Assembly: GCF_012273895.1 (NCBI RefSeq)
Contig: NC_052112.1
Coordinates: 6,138,001-6,202,000 of the forward strand
Source: Zerene cesonia
Lineage: Eukaryota; Arthropoda; Insecta; Lepidoptera; Pieridae
Direction: 5' to 3'
Length of the DNA stretch: 64,000 nucleotides
Positions 11,760 through 23,444 of this stretch are shown one piece after another (the first letter of the stretch is position 1; every line of letters starts with the position of its first letter). The notes beneath the pieces were generated by a model, which did no database searches, was not told where the DNA came from, and worked only from the letters and a program-made list of their open reading frames with translations. The position numbers and the translations under genes are program-made.

Positions 11760-14100
11760 ATGAAGTTAGCGATTATATTATTAGTAGCTGCTGTAGCTGC
11801 GGCTGCGCCTCATACGGAAGTGAAGCAAAATGTTTTCGAAATTGACTCGGGTGTGTGTAATATTTTTTTTTGTCTTATTAAATCAATGCAACATGGAACC
11901 TTCTAAATCCTGACATATAAATAAAAAATATATGAGAGCATTCAAGTCTTCATGTAAACACAGACCCAACGCCCAGCTACATGATCTATGATTAGGTACT
12001 TGTCAGGTGCATCCACTTTCAAAGTCTTACGAAATCAAAAATAATCCCTTAATCGGAATACGAACATGCGAAATAAAGATAACCTTTCAAATATGAATCA
12101 CATAAAAAAATAATTACTACGACAATGTTTATATAATAATATTTCTATTTACAGCTGCGTTTTCAGAAGCATCCCCGGAAAGTCGCAACTTCCTCATAAA
12201 CCAGTTGATTCGCCAAATAATCAATATCATCCGCCTCTTCATTAGCAATGGATCAGACCTCCTCGGTATTCCTCCACTGGACCCTCTTGTGGTGGACAAT
12301 CTTCACTTAGTTGTGCCAGCTGGTCTCATAAAGTAAGCATTAAATCTACAATCGAATAACTACAAACAACAATAACTGTATAAATAGTAGAAATTTGTGT
12401 TAATCCAACCCAAGTACATCGCTAGAATGGCTGAACTAATTCTTTATAGAGAAAGCTTAACACCTGAGAAAGGACATTTTCAGGAGTTTTTGTCCAGGAA
12501 TCCCACGGAACTATCAATCTTTTTCTGCGAATACAAAATTTTCGAATAACTCCTTATCGTCGATAGAAAGCGCTAGGCGCCATTTGTAAATACTAAGCCC
12601 TACGCGAGCAAGTGCTGGTGTTTCGCATGATGGTTAGCGATATGCGTTGTCCGCTTTTTAAGTGATAAAGGATAAGGGAATAATTAACGACGCGAATACA
12701 GGAATGGTTAAATATCTTCTGTGGGGTTGTGGTAGCTTCCCCGGTGCGAGCTGGCTGGCCAAAACGTGTCTAAGCGTGCTTGCCCACATTGAAATCTGTT
12801 TTATCATAATCTTTATTTGCAGCTTAGATCTACAATTAGCCGATGTAGCAGTGACTGGTCTTGGAGGCTTCGTAGTTCACAAGTCTAATTTACTACTTTC
12901 AGACCTTTCTTTCGATATTGACATCTCAGTTCCCCGTCTAAATATTTCAGCTGGTAAGCCTTTTTTATATAAATGATATATAAACAAATCGTTTTATGGT
13001 TAGAAAAAACTAAAGCGGGTTCAACCATTACAGTCATATTGCCTTGAAACTACTGGACCAAAAAAATATAAATTCGGTAAATGCCACGCGAGTTCAAATT
13101 GCACTTGATAGGTTTATTTTAATTTCAAATAACGCATTTTTTCTATTTAAAACGCTTTTATTCGTTCTATAATATTGAGAATGTAAATATATCATAATGG
13201 TAACTAGGAAGAATAATACATAGTAGATAAGTACTTATTACGTTAATCTAACTTACAGGACACTATTATCTCATCGGTGATCTCCTAACAGCTATTCCTT
13301 TATACGGAGACGGTAGAGCTGAGTAAGTCAATGCTTTCGTTTTAACTAGTTTACTTTATGATATTCTATACTTGCTGTTTTTAATTTGATACTTATTTTT
13401 GTTTTAGATTCATCGTCGAAGGATTCAGATTTCAAGCTAAACTGTTTTTGAAACAATCTACAGACAACGACCAAGCTACCATTATTGACAGAATTGAAAA
13501 TTTAGCCTTCCAACTGCCACATTTCGAGGTGTGTGTCTACCTAATAATATTCTTAGAGCACAAGTTAATAAGTATCGATGCAATATATTAAGCATATAAG
13601 TGCGGGGAGGTACGAAATCAAATCTATATAAAACTAAAGCTATCTTGCCCTAGTAGTTCCAGTTTCAGGATGAATCGACTATATTACATACCTATTACAT
13701 ATTTTTCTGAAAACATTGACGAGTAGATGAGTGGTCTCAAAGTTATAACTTAGTAGCACTGCATACAATCGTAAAATTCTTTGTACCACGTACTAAGAAA
13801 CATACAAAGAAACCGTAAGACGGTTTTGCTCAAACGCCCTTTATAAAATTACCACCAAAATGTTTCGCTATAATAACCATTAATATAACCTTCCAGTCCA
13901 AGCTGACCGGAGTTATCGGGGGTGGTGACATTGACGGCATCGTCAATTCCGTTGTCGAAGAGGTCATCATCGACTACGTGAACCGCTTTCATGGCGCTAT
14001 CTCCAATCTCGCAAGCGACATCGTCCTTGCTGTTCTTAATCCCATCCTGAACCAACTCAATTCTTGGCCCTGGATTGCAGCTATTTTACCAAGACCCTAA
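11760..14100 (+). CDS. Secreted TULIP-type lipid-binding protein (JHBP/takeout or group-7 allergen-like), copy 2, 262 aa
   Basis: Six exons: 11760-11850, 12155-12332, 12823-12953, 13259-13322, 13408-13528 and 13897-14100. Phases are 1, 2, 1, 2, 0 and the frame is open to TAA (263 codons). The signal peptide is MKLAIILLVAAVAAA. Landmarks are PPLDPLVVDNLHL, VAVTGLGGFVVHK, IPLYGDGRAEFIVEGFRF and, at the end, LNPILNQLNSW. There are no cysteines in the part corresponding to the JHBP disulfide, arguing for a group-7 allergen-like carrier rather than a true JHBP. It matches the upstream gene in intron number, phase and exon 3 and 4 length (131 and 64 bp), so the two are tandem duplicates. A SINE-like repeat sits in intron 2 (12600-12790). 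Ligand and tissue are unknown. Confidence 0.9.
12600..12790 (+). repeat. SINE-like interspersed repeat, copy C
   Basis: TTCGCATGATGGTTAGCGAT, GTCCGCTTTTTAAG, GATAAAGGATAAGGGAATAA and TAGCTTCCCCGGTGCGAGCT follow the order of copy A. It is inserted in intron 2 of TULIP-type gene copy 2. Confidence 0.7.
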
Positions 14101-14224
14101 TTTTCAATAACATTTTGCTGTTAAATATAAACTGACAATGTGCTTTGCTGTGTTTTTTGATCGTAGATATAAAAAAAAACTATTAGTCCTTTACATTGGG
14201 CTTACATTTATAACAAAATTTGAT

Positions 14225-14230
14225 AATAAA
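14225..14230 (+). other. Poly(A) signal of TULIP-type gene copy 2
   Basis: AATAAA about 125 nt after the stop codon ending at 14100. Confidence 0.6.
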
Positions 14231-14424
14231 ATTCATAATATGTATAAAATTTGTGTCGATGCACCAATCTAGGTACAGCGATAATTATACACCGTCATAT
14301 TGTGTTTCTAGATATTTCTTTTAACAATTCTACCAAACACTACCAAGTTACTACTTATTGAACTCTATAATTAACAAAAAATAGTAAAACACAGAACACT
14401 CATAACACAGATTTAATAGAAAAA

Positions 14425-14446
14425 ATTATAAACAATTGTTTATAAT
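14425..14446. repeat. 22-bp perfect palindrome
   Basis: The 22 bases equal their own reverse complement, with centre AATT. It lies in the short spacer between the converging 3' ends of TULIP-type copy 2 and the 75-aa peptide gene. Confidence 0.8.
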
Positions 14447-14490
14447 GTAAGCAATTGCTTCGCACACTTTAAGTGAACTTTTATCACACT

Positions 14491-14718
14491 TCACCAAACT
14501 TCGCGGCACATACCAGATATATCCAATTGGGATCCTGGTGGACAATCATTGGTGTAAACCGGCGACTCATCAAAATCAATATTCTTTATAATGACATCGT
14601 ACTCCTGTACAACTTCTGGATACTGATAGAGTTCTCCTCGAATCAGCGCCTGGATTGATAGTGCAGGACTGCATAAAATGATATATGACATTGTAACTAG
14701 TAATGTTCTGGAGCACAT
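14491..14718 (-). CDS. Small secreted peptide precursor, 75 aa, two C-terminal cysteines
   Basis: This is a single open frame with ATG at 14718 and a TGA stop. Residues 1 to about 21 form a signal peptide ending SPALS. The mature part is acidic and ends with the motif CPPGSQLDISGMC followed by REVW, so one disulfide between C59 and C71 is possible. A CPxG...GxCR pattern resembles the tails of short secreted insect peptides, but I cannot name a family. The gene converges with TULIP-type copy 2. No clear TATA box or AATAAA was found, so support comes from the signal peptide and the patterned C-terminus. It could be an immune or signalling peptide; this is inference. Confidence 0.6.
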   Translation of the reverse strand: MCSRTLLVTMSYIILCSPALSIQALIRGELYQYPEVVQEYDVIIKNIDFDESPVYTNDCPPGSQLDISGMCREVW

Positions 14719-16200
14719 TTTAACAGTATGCAGTGGTTAAGAGGTCCTCGGTGACTGCTTCTAATGTATGGAAGCAGACAGCCACATCATTATCGAGGTT
14801 AAGCATACACATCCGTTCAGCCCACGCATATGTGTTTATTCGCGTTTACTTCCAGATATCAGTACTTTATTTCAATTGTTCATTGTCAAATGTAGTGTAA
14901 CATTTGATACACTTTATTCGAACAATGTATGTTAATGCATATTTTTAATACTGAAGACTTTTTAATGGAAGTAACTAAATAGTAACATAAGTACGTACGT
15001 ACGTACGTTTCTATCTGATAATATTTTTTCTATCTCACCTAATGATGATGCGTTGCGATGCGTTTTGAATTATTTTCCTGGTTTTTGAAATAAACGCCCA
15101 TACTCACTTATGTTTACTTTATTATCAAGTCAATAAAGACGATGTATCATCTATGAACTGCTAGCATTTAAAAAAAGATGAACAGAAACTTTTTACAGTA
15201 AATACAAGATTATATCAAATTTTATACCGTTAAAAATGTCTACTTAGTACATAATAAATTTAATTAGAGCACATTGGAGTAGGAATAAAAGTGCCTAAGT
15301 ATGCAAAAGTTAAATGCTTTTTTCTAAAACTATTGCTTTTGCAGGCCATACACTTCCCAATTATATGTGCTATATTGCTCAAAAAACTTTTTTTTTTTTC
15401 AAAATATAATTTGGCCAGTTACAATTCCCGTAAAATAATTTACTCCAACATTCTGTAATATTTATAAAATATGCAACAGGTTTAGAAAAATTATCTTTAT
15501 CACAGTTTTGGCAGTTGCATCATTTTGATAAATGGTAACAAAATCCAAGTTTACTAGTAAACTAATGAACAATTATGTTTCCCCTACACATTTATAGTTA
15601 CCTAACTTTATACATTTCTTAATAACACTACCCAACATTAATAGAACTTTAATTTGAGATTAACATCACATACCTATTGAGAATTTTAAATATTTAACGC
15701 AACAAATACAAAAAATTTTTTTGCTTACCTGAGATTACATATTATGTTTGTGATAATTGAGTTGCATCTATTATTTATATGTAACTTATACTAAATAATA
15801 TTAGATTCAAATCACTATCCAAATACTCATTAGATTTACAAAGTATATATCATCTAAAACAAATTGGACCAATTTTGTAGATTGCAGATAATGAAATCAT
15901 ACAATCAAAAAACCTCTATCTGCTCATTCTACTTTAATCTAATTAACATTTTAATTGTTTAATTGGAATAAGAATCTCAGGAACTGTTCTTATATAATTC
16001 AAGCTTAATTTAATAAATTCTTAACTACTTTTATTGAAAATTATTACATTTTAGTAGCAATTTGTTTCAAAATGTTAAATGTATAAGAAAATCCTTTATC
16101 AATAAAACAAAAACAACAAAACTCTAGTCTAATTTTAAGGATTACAATATATGAAATATAAAAAGATTATATAAATTAGATTTATAATAATAAAAAATTG
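14719..16200. other. Intergenic, AT-rich, nothing recognised
   Basis: No coding frame with splice or motif support was found. A short GTAC microsatellite lies at about 14992-15008; the rest is low-complexity AT-rich sequence. Confidence 0.6.
14992..15008. repeat. GTAC microsatellite
   Basis: Four consecutive self-complementary GTAC-type tetramers. Confidence 0.75.
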
Positions 16201-16206
16201 TTTATT
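16201..16206 (-). other. Poly(A) signal overlapping the stop codon of the Pro-rich exon
   Basis: On the minus strand the text CCATAATAAACAA contains the stop TAA (16207-16205). AATAAA spans 16206-16201, so the signal starts inside the stop codon. Confidence 0.5.
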
Positions 16207-16400
16207 ATGGTGATTGCCTTTCCCTCGGTTTCGGGGGTTGCTGGCGCTCCCTGGGTTGCGGCGGATGTTGCCTCTGTCTCGGTTGTGGAGGTTGTTGGGC
16301 GTTTGCTTTCTGTGGTTGGGGAGGAGAATGACGCGGCCGCGGCTCGGGTGGTGGATGGCGTTCCCGAGGAGCAGGCGGTTGTTGTATATTTGAACTCATT
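16205..16400 (-). CDS. Terminal exon of a Pro/Arg/Gln-rich protein (gene otherwise unresolved)
   Basis: A GC-rich island in AT-rich DNA is preceded on the minus strand by a strong acceptor (TATTTTCTTTTTGCAG, AG at 16402-16401) and ends exactly at a TAA. The frame with ATG at 16399 encodes 64 residues rich in a loose PPxPRxRQ repeat, for example PPQPRQRQH, PPQPRERQQ and PPKPRERQ. The start may be this ATG after a spliced 5' leader, or the exon may continue an upstream coding exon in phase 2. A donor candidate lies at 17615 (GGATTCT then GTAAGT). The overlapping frame is Thr/Ser-rich but runs into the AT-rich 3' side, so I prefer the Pro-rich frame. No family is recognised. Confidence 0.42.
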
Positions 16401-16402
16401 CT

Positions 16403-18640
16403 GCAAAAAGAAAATACAGTTCAGTAGTCTCTTTACAGACATCCACTATATTGCCTAGATATTATGAAACTGATAATAGTAAAATTGTATTTCATAAATC
16501 AAGGAAGACTGACAAATCAAAAAATTACCAATAAATTATCAATGTGTGTTCATTTTGTGTGATAAAAAAAATTATGCAACTAGTAGTAATTAATTTTATT
16601 TTATTTATTTCATGAATATTAATTATTAATTTTTTATTATTGAATATTATTAGCAAATTGAATTACAAGTAGACATAGAAGTAATAAACATTGGTACTTA
16701 TGTATAATTTAAATCATTGTGAAAAATAAATCCAATTATGTGGGTGAGTTTTTAATTGAAATAAAACCTTTATAATAAGTACAATATGATAGAGGGAATA
16801 ATATCTATGTCCTAATAATTATTGTTGTTTAAAATTATTCCTGATGTTGATGAGTGAGAAATAAAAAAAATTATTATACAAATACATATAACCTGCAGAA
16901 TAGTTTGCGAATATTTGTAGCAGTATTTTTGTTCACCATGCATTGTTTGCCTCTAAAGTTTATACAAATAACTAAATACTAATATACTTATCTCCATAGT
17001 AAAAATAATAGACTCGTATGAAATATGAGATAGGGACCAATCTATCATATATCTTTAAATCTAAAAAAAATACTTTCGATGCTATTATTAATTTGTTAGT
17101 GTCAACCTCAATTTAATAAATTATTAATTTTTTTGTTATCAACGTGCTAAAGATAAAACAATTACCTTTTAATTTAAAACTTGCACATAAATTAAAATGA
17201 AATATACTTAGAAGGCTTTATTTTTATTGTTATAAATATAATAGACAATCACTTATTCTTGGATTTTTCTTTATAAGTTTATAAACATCGTAGGCAGTTC
17301 GTTGCCGTTCGAGTTTAGTTACTTAATTTTTTGTAATGAAACATTTAATTTCGGTCGTATTGGCCTTTGACATTAGACTTATTTTCTGAAAGCACTGTCG
17401 TTATTTCACTAATAAATTATGAATCATTGCATTGTAATTGTCAAACATGACAAGTGTAAAATGTCATATTGAGCATTCTTCTTTATGAGAAACGGGCAAC
17501 ATCTACATAGCTTCATGCTGTTACGTTTTTATTATAAATAGCTAAAATAAAACTAGTTCTATTCCACAACTTTTCCCACATTAAGAAGTGTTTTCATTAT
17601 TAAAAAGTACTTACAGAATCCCATGTAAGGGGACGCCTAAATATCAATAGTATCTCCAATATTCAAATTCAGTTCGATCAGTTAAAATATTTACAAAGTT
17701 TCATACAATCTTTCATCCGTTACTCTATTCCCTTAGAGTAAATTTATCAAAATCCTTTTCTAGCGAATACCAACATCAAAGTGGCTATTTGCATGCCAAA
17801 TTTCAACCACATCGGTACAGTAGTTTCGGCCTAATCGTTGTAATATATCTTTCTTTGTATTTTATAATATATTCTTTTACATGAAAGAAGGGGCATAAAA
17901 ATAATGGCCAATTAAAATGCGTATTATTTTTATACTTTAAGCAAAACTGTAGTAGAACATTGTACATATTTTTATCGATTACACATAGCTAACTAAGTTT
18001 TACAGGAGAAAAGTGTTCATTTTTATTGTACAAATTTGATTTCTCATTTTCAATATACTCGTATTTATACTATTCTGAAGTTTTCTTGTATTTTTATTGT
18101 AACAGTGACATAATATAAAACAGATAGTAATTTTGTGTTTTCTCGTGGAAGTTTCTGCCTATTATTATATTAATATTATAGTCATTAGCATCATGGATAC
18201 GTTTTTCTTAAAATTACAAAAATGATTGTTTTTAATATTAGAGCAACGGTTTAATCCTTGAACTCAATATTTTCATTCATGAGATTCAATTTTTGTAGAA
18301 TCAAAACTGTAAGGCGTACGTTGCTATGCTGCATATTATTCAAGGAGATTAATTATGGCATTGGAATTAATGTTTAGTTTGTTATTTCTTATTTATTAAT
18401 AAGTAATACGTTTCATGATAAATAAATAATATCCTTAAATAATTATCTTTAATTTGAAAAAATATTCATTACCTTATTCATCACCATGTACTCAAATTAT
18501 AAGTTTTATTTCAGTAAGTAATTAGTAATCGATTCATGTGGAGTCGGCTTAGAAATAATTTATAAGCAGAATTAAAGTTATTGTAAATGATTACATTTTA
18601 CGAATAAGATTAAAGATATGTGAACGAATGATTGATGATT
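16403..18640. other. AT-rich interval upstream of belle; possible introns of the minus-strand Pro-rich gene
   Basis: No coding exon could be established. A donor-like minus-strand site lies at 17615/17614. A LINE-tail-like fragment lies at 17700-17880 (GCATGCCAAATTTCAACCAC, then ATCGGTACAGTAGTTTCGGC). No shared bidirectional promoter was demonstrated. Confidence 0.5.
17690..17880 (+). repeat. LINE-tail-like fragment
   Basis: The phrases CAAAGTTTCATACAATCTTT, GCATGCCAAATTTCAACC and GTACAGTAGTTTCGGC are of the kind found near 3' ends of insect LINEs. Strongly degenerate. Confidence 0.4.
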
Positions 18641-18649
18641 TTATAATGT

Positions 18650-18656
18650 TATAAAA
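18650..18656 (+). promoter_or_regulatory. Possible TATA element upstream of belle
   Basis: TATAAAA at 18650-18656 lies about 185 nt before the belle ATG and is followed by AACACTGACTG. No good initiator at the right spacing was found, so this is tentative. Confidence 0.3.
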
Positions 18657-18840
18657 CGGCAACACTGACTGTAAAAAAGAACAAAAACTGCGAATGAAAA
18701 GTGTTTGTGGGAAAGAAATTATAGCCTTTTCATGTGATTTTCTGAATTTGTGTTTGTGCAAAATTCACTGTAGACTGTGTTTGTTTTAATAAATATTTTT
18801 GGAGCAACGTTCCCAAAAAAACGTACCGCTTGGTAGTAAT

Positions 18841-21800
18841 ATGAGTAATGTTACCAACCAAAATGGAACAGGTCTAGAGCAGCAGGTCGGTACCTCATGT
18901 CCTTTGTATTGATTTTTCTTTTATTGAATGAAAATCTATTTAAAATGTACTCTTTCATAAAAACTTGCATGTGTTTTGATCAAATGAATAATTAAATAGT
19001 AATGTAAAGTCCTCCTTTCATCAGTAGAAATAGTTTTACGTGTCTGAGTTTAACCAACATGGCGTCTAAATTCTAAGGTATCTCGAGTATTGGGGTGGGT
19101 TACAGACTTACTTGCCCATTAGTTACTTTGTTAGGTTAGGATTAGCAATAATGTCAATTTATTTCGAGCATCTAATGTTTATTTCAATATACGTCTAATC
19201 CTACATTTTTTCCTGATTATTACTACTAGAGCAAAGATTCTCAAAGGTAGGAAACAGAAAATCAACTGGGCAACTCAAAAATATTCTTATAAACCATTAA
19301 TTTCATAAAGATTACATACAAAGATGGTAACAATGTATGTTTTTAATGAAACAGTTTAATAACTGTTTGGTTCAAAAATTAATTATCATAAATGACTAGC
19401 ATACACTAGGCGCATTCCCATCTACTTGTAATTTTATGAAATACCATAATTTCCCAATTCATCACTCACATTTCTGTATAATAAGAATGATAGGTAATCT
19501 ATTGTAATCTCGAATATTTGAAGCTATACTTCTATTCATTTCATGATTAGATCTTAAAATTAAAAAAAATATGCATGTGTGATGTGACTTACATTTCTTC
19601 AGAACTACATTATTGCTTTGGCGTTCAGAGTTATTTAGAGAACTTTGACATTAAATTATGCATAGCGATCAAATCTAAATATTAAAGGTAATTCAAATAA
19701 CTTTGAAGTGAAATAATCCACAAATTAACTAATGTACTCTGTGCAACTAGTACACATAGATTTTACTAAAATTATTGACCACACATAGGAACATTCATAT
19801 TGATATGTGCAGTAGTTTAAAATTTATTTCAGTAATCCCATTACATTGAATCCAATCCAAAAATTTGTGATTCATCTTATCACAACTTGTAATGACAGAC
19901 CAATAACTTACTCATAAATATTTCCTACTTCCCTACTTACAAATGTAATTGCAAAAGTAACTCTGGCTGTCTCCTTTTGCCTAAATCACTGAACACATTT
20001 GGGTGAAATTTGTTACTAAGATAGATTGAGATCCAAGAAGGTCATCATTTTCCTGGAAATCCAGGAAATCCCTTAGGAACAGAAACCAAGTAGGTACATC
20101 CTTGAACTGACTATACAAGCGAAGCGGTTATACATAGGTTGATCAGTTGCAATTACTCAAGGAAATAGTAAAATGATAAATCATTATCTTTTGTTGTTTA
20201 TAATTAACAGTTCTTTGACCCACTTTTGCTTCTGGTCATTATGTATGTTGAACTTTTTATAACATAGTTTAAACCAGTCTGTAGAATAAAATATAAAAAC
20301 TCATCCACAATTTCTTTTTCGGAAAAATGATGGGCAAGCAGCTCTAATAAAGAAGTATAAAGTATTGCTAGTGTAATGTTTATTAGTTAAAATTAATTGT
20401 TCTATCAGTATCCATGACAAATTCTTTTTTCTAATCTAACCAGCATATTATGCTAATTTAATACAAAATGGTATTTAAGGATAACATAAATTCTTTTTTT
20501 TTGTCTCCTTAGTCTGAGAAGATAGAAAGTAGATAAGTATGGAAGGATGGATGAATAGATGTTTGTAACTCTATCATAATAAAGACTACTGCATGGATTA
20601 AATGAAACTTAATAATAATATAGCTTACACATTAAAACAAGATAAGCTATACAAATACTTGCTTTTGCCTGTGGGTTCATCTGCAGGTAAAACGTGAGAC
20701 GCAGCTAGTAATAACTATGGATGAGTAATAAAAATGTATTTTTTTATACAGCTTGCTGGTCTGGACTTGCAGCCTCAGGCTCCTAAAAGTGCTGGCCGCT
20801 ACATCCCTCCGCATCTGCGTAGGCAATTGGAGGCTAAACCTGCTGAAGGTAAGTTTGTTTTCAGGACAGTTAATTATGTTATTACATACAGAGAATTCAA
20901 TCACAATGTTCAAAGTAAGTTTGGTAGTATATAATATATGTGTCATCATTTTTAGGATGGATAATATGAAGTAATACAGGATGAAAGATAAAATAATTTT
21001 ACACAGCTTTATCATTTGGTGGTATCACTAGGATTATAATTAAAAAAAAAAATGTTAGGGGTTTTATGAATCGATTGGGATACATTAGCTATTGTCTGAA
21101 TTGATCCAGTAATATTGATTTATTGTTCTAGTTGCACTGTTTTATTACATTTTCTGTTTTCACCAAAACTTATATACCCACTTGTATAAATATAAAAACA
21201 GTTAAATTGGTATTTTGTTAGTAGACTTTCTTTAAATAATGCAAACCAGAAGCAGTTATCTCAAAGCATATCTATGTCCAACAAGAAAATCAAGCCAAGT
21301 GACTGCATCTAAGAAGTGATATCAATACAAAGACTGTTTCACAGGAGAAGGGTCTAAGCGTCAAAGCTTAGACAGCAACGAGGGACGGGACAACCGTTCA
21401 TCATACGGAGGCAACTCTAGAACGTACGACCGTGGTGGTCGGCGCGACGACCGCGACCGTGACCGCGACCGTGAAAACGATCGCGGCTACGATCAGCGAT
21501 ACCCGCGCAGTAACCGCGGTAGGAAAACAATGAAACATTAATTAACCTCCAAATATTGCAGAAGTCAACTAACAAATAGTTCAAATGTTAAAAAGTTTAC
21601 GTTAACGTTTTTTGACGTGATGAATAGTGATACCAAAATTTGTTTTTGCTTGTATTGTTGATAGTAAACCACTGCTATATATTGAATGACGTCATTTCAT
21701 ACTGGTAATATAGAATGCTACATTGCCAGTATTGTTGAACCATTTCAAATTGATCGTTATAATATAGCGGAAACTGACGCTACATATTAATTATGACGTA

Positions 21801-23413
21801 CATGTGTAATATTAACGTATTTGTACTATATCCCGTTAGACTATTTTTGACAGCTTGGTTTTAATATTATTAATTAAATATACATTTAAGAATGTATATA
21901 TGTAGAAATGCAAACCTTCGTTTGTTATGTAATATCGGGCATATATGGTATGGTAGTGCGCTTGATGCTAAGCGATCACCACCGCCCATGAACATTTGCA
22001 AATATAGGGCCGCTGCAAATGCGTCGTCCGCTTTAAAGGGGTAAAGGATAAGGAAAGTATTGTCGACGGGAATAAAAGAATAGACAGGGAAGGATGAGGA
22101 AAAGGATACGTGCCTCTGGCTTCCCCACCCACCGTTCGAAACACAGTAATACTAATTCACGCTGTTCTTCTGTGGGTGCCGTTCACGGCCAGCTCACAGG
22201 CCTAATTTGTGCCGAAACGTGTTCGATTCCTAAACTGAAAACTCAGTCGAATTAGGTTAATATTATTTTCATTCTTTACCTATTGACATTGTAGGTTTTT
22301 ATTGTACATGCTGCATGAACATTTTCTATATTAATAAAATAATTGATTGAAAATGTTATACTATTTGCAAGAGCCACACAGACATAACGATACCATACAT
22401 TCCCAAATTGAACGCAATATATTCATGAAGCTATCTGTCGCAGGTCGTGAAGCAGGATATCAGAATGGCGATTCAGATCGCTGGGAGTCAGACCGTTGGT
22501 CGGAGCGCGGGCGCGGCGGTGGCGGCGCGAGCGGCGGCGGGGGCGGCGGCGCGGGGGGTGCGCGCGAGTCCCGCGACATACGCGAGACGCGCGACGTGCG
22601 CGAGCCCCGCGGCGAGTCGCGCGACATCCGCCGCGACGAGGACTACACCGAGCCGCCGCAGCCGCGGAACGACCGGTGGAAGGAGCCGGAGCCCCGCGCG
22701 GACGAGCGATCCAACTCCCGCTGGCCATCGGACGACGTGCGCCGCACCTCGTCTCGCAGGGACGAGGTAAATGTTCATACATGCAATATTTCATAAGCTT
22801 TGGCTTGCGTTTTAACTAGTTACTACTAGTACTAAGAGAAAAGAAGCAATTAGTAACTGGTTATAATAATTAAAAATATGATTCGAAGCATATGTGTACT
22901 GCTTAAACTTAAATTATTTTGAATGCAACCACACATATGTAAAAGAGTTTAGTCATCAATAAAATATGACACATATAAAATACTGAAATGTATTATGTAA
23001 CAATCATTAGTTCTACATCTAGTTAAGGATTACTGTAATGAAGTTAATACTAGCTGTGACCCGCGGTTGAAACCGCGTAAGTCCGTATCCCGTAGGAATA
23101 TCGGTATAAAAAGTGCCTGTGTTATTTCAGTTGTCCAGCTATATACGAAGCGAATAGTATTATTATTCACCAATAGATGTCAGGAAAAAAAAACACGAAT
23201 AAAACACGAATATGACATTATTTCAGTTGTCCAGCTGTCTACGAAGCAAAATAGTATTACTATTCACCAATAGATGTCAGGGAAAAAAAAACACGAATAA
23301 ATCACGAATATGACATTTTCTAAAAAAAATTCCTAGCTAGATCGATTTATCGCCCTCGAAAACCCCTATATACTAAATTTCATGAAAATCGTTGGAGCCG
23401 ATTCCGAGATCCC

Positions 23414-23444
<31 letters not shown>

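Noticed and set aside
13849..14055. 68-aa minus-strand ORF
   Set aside because: It is antisense to the last exon of TULIP-type gene copy 2.
22423..22819. Several long overlapping ORFs on both strands around belle exon 4
   Set aside because: They are shadow frames of the GC-rich RD/RG-coding exon; only the frame joined by splice sites at 22444 and 22766 continues Belle.
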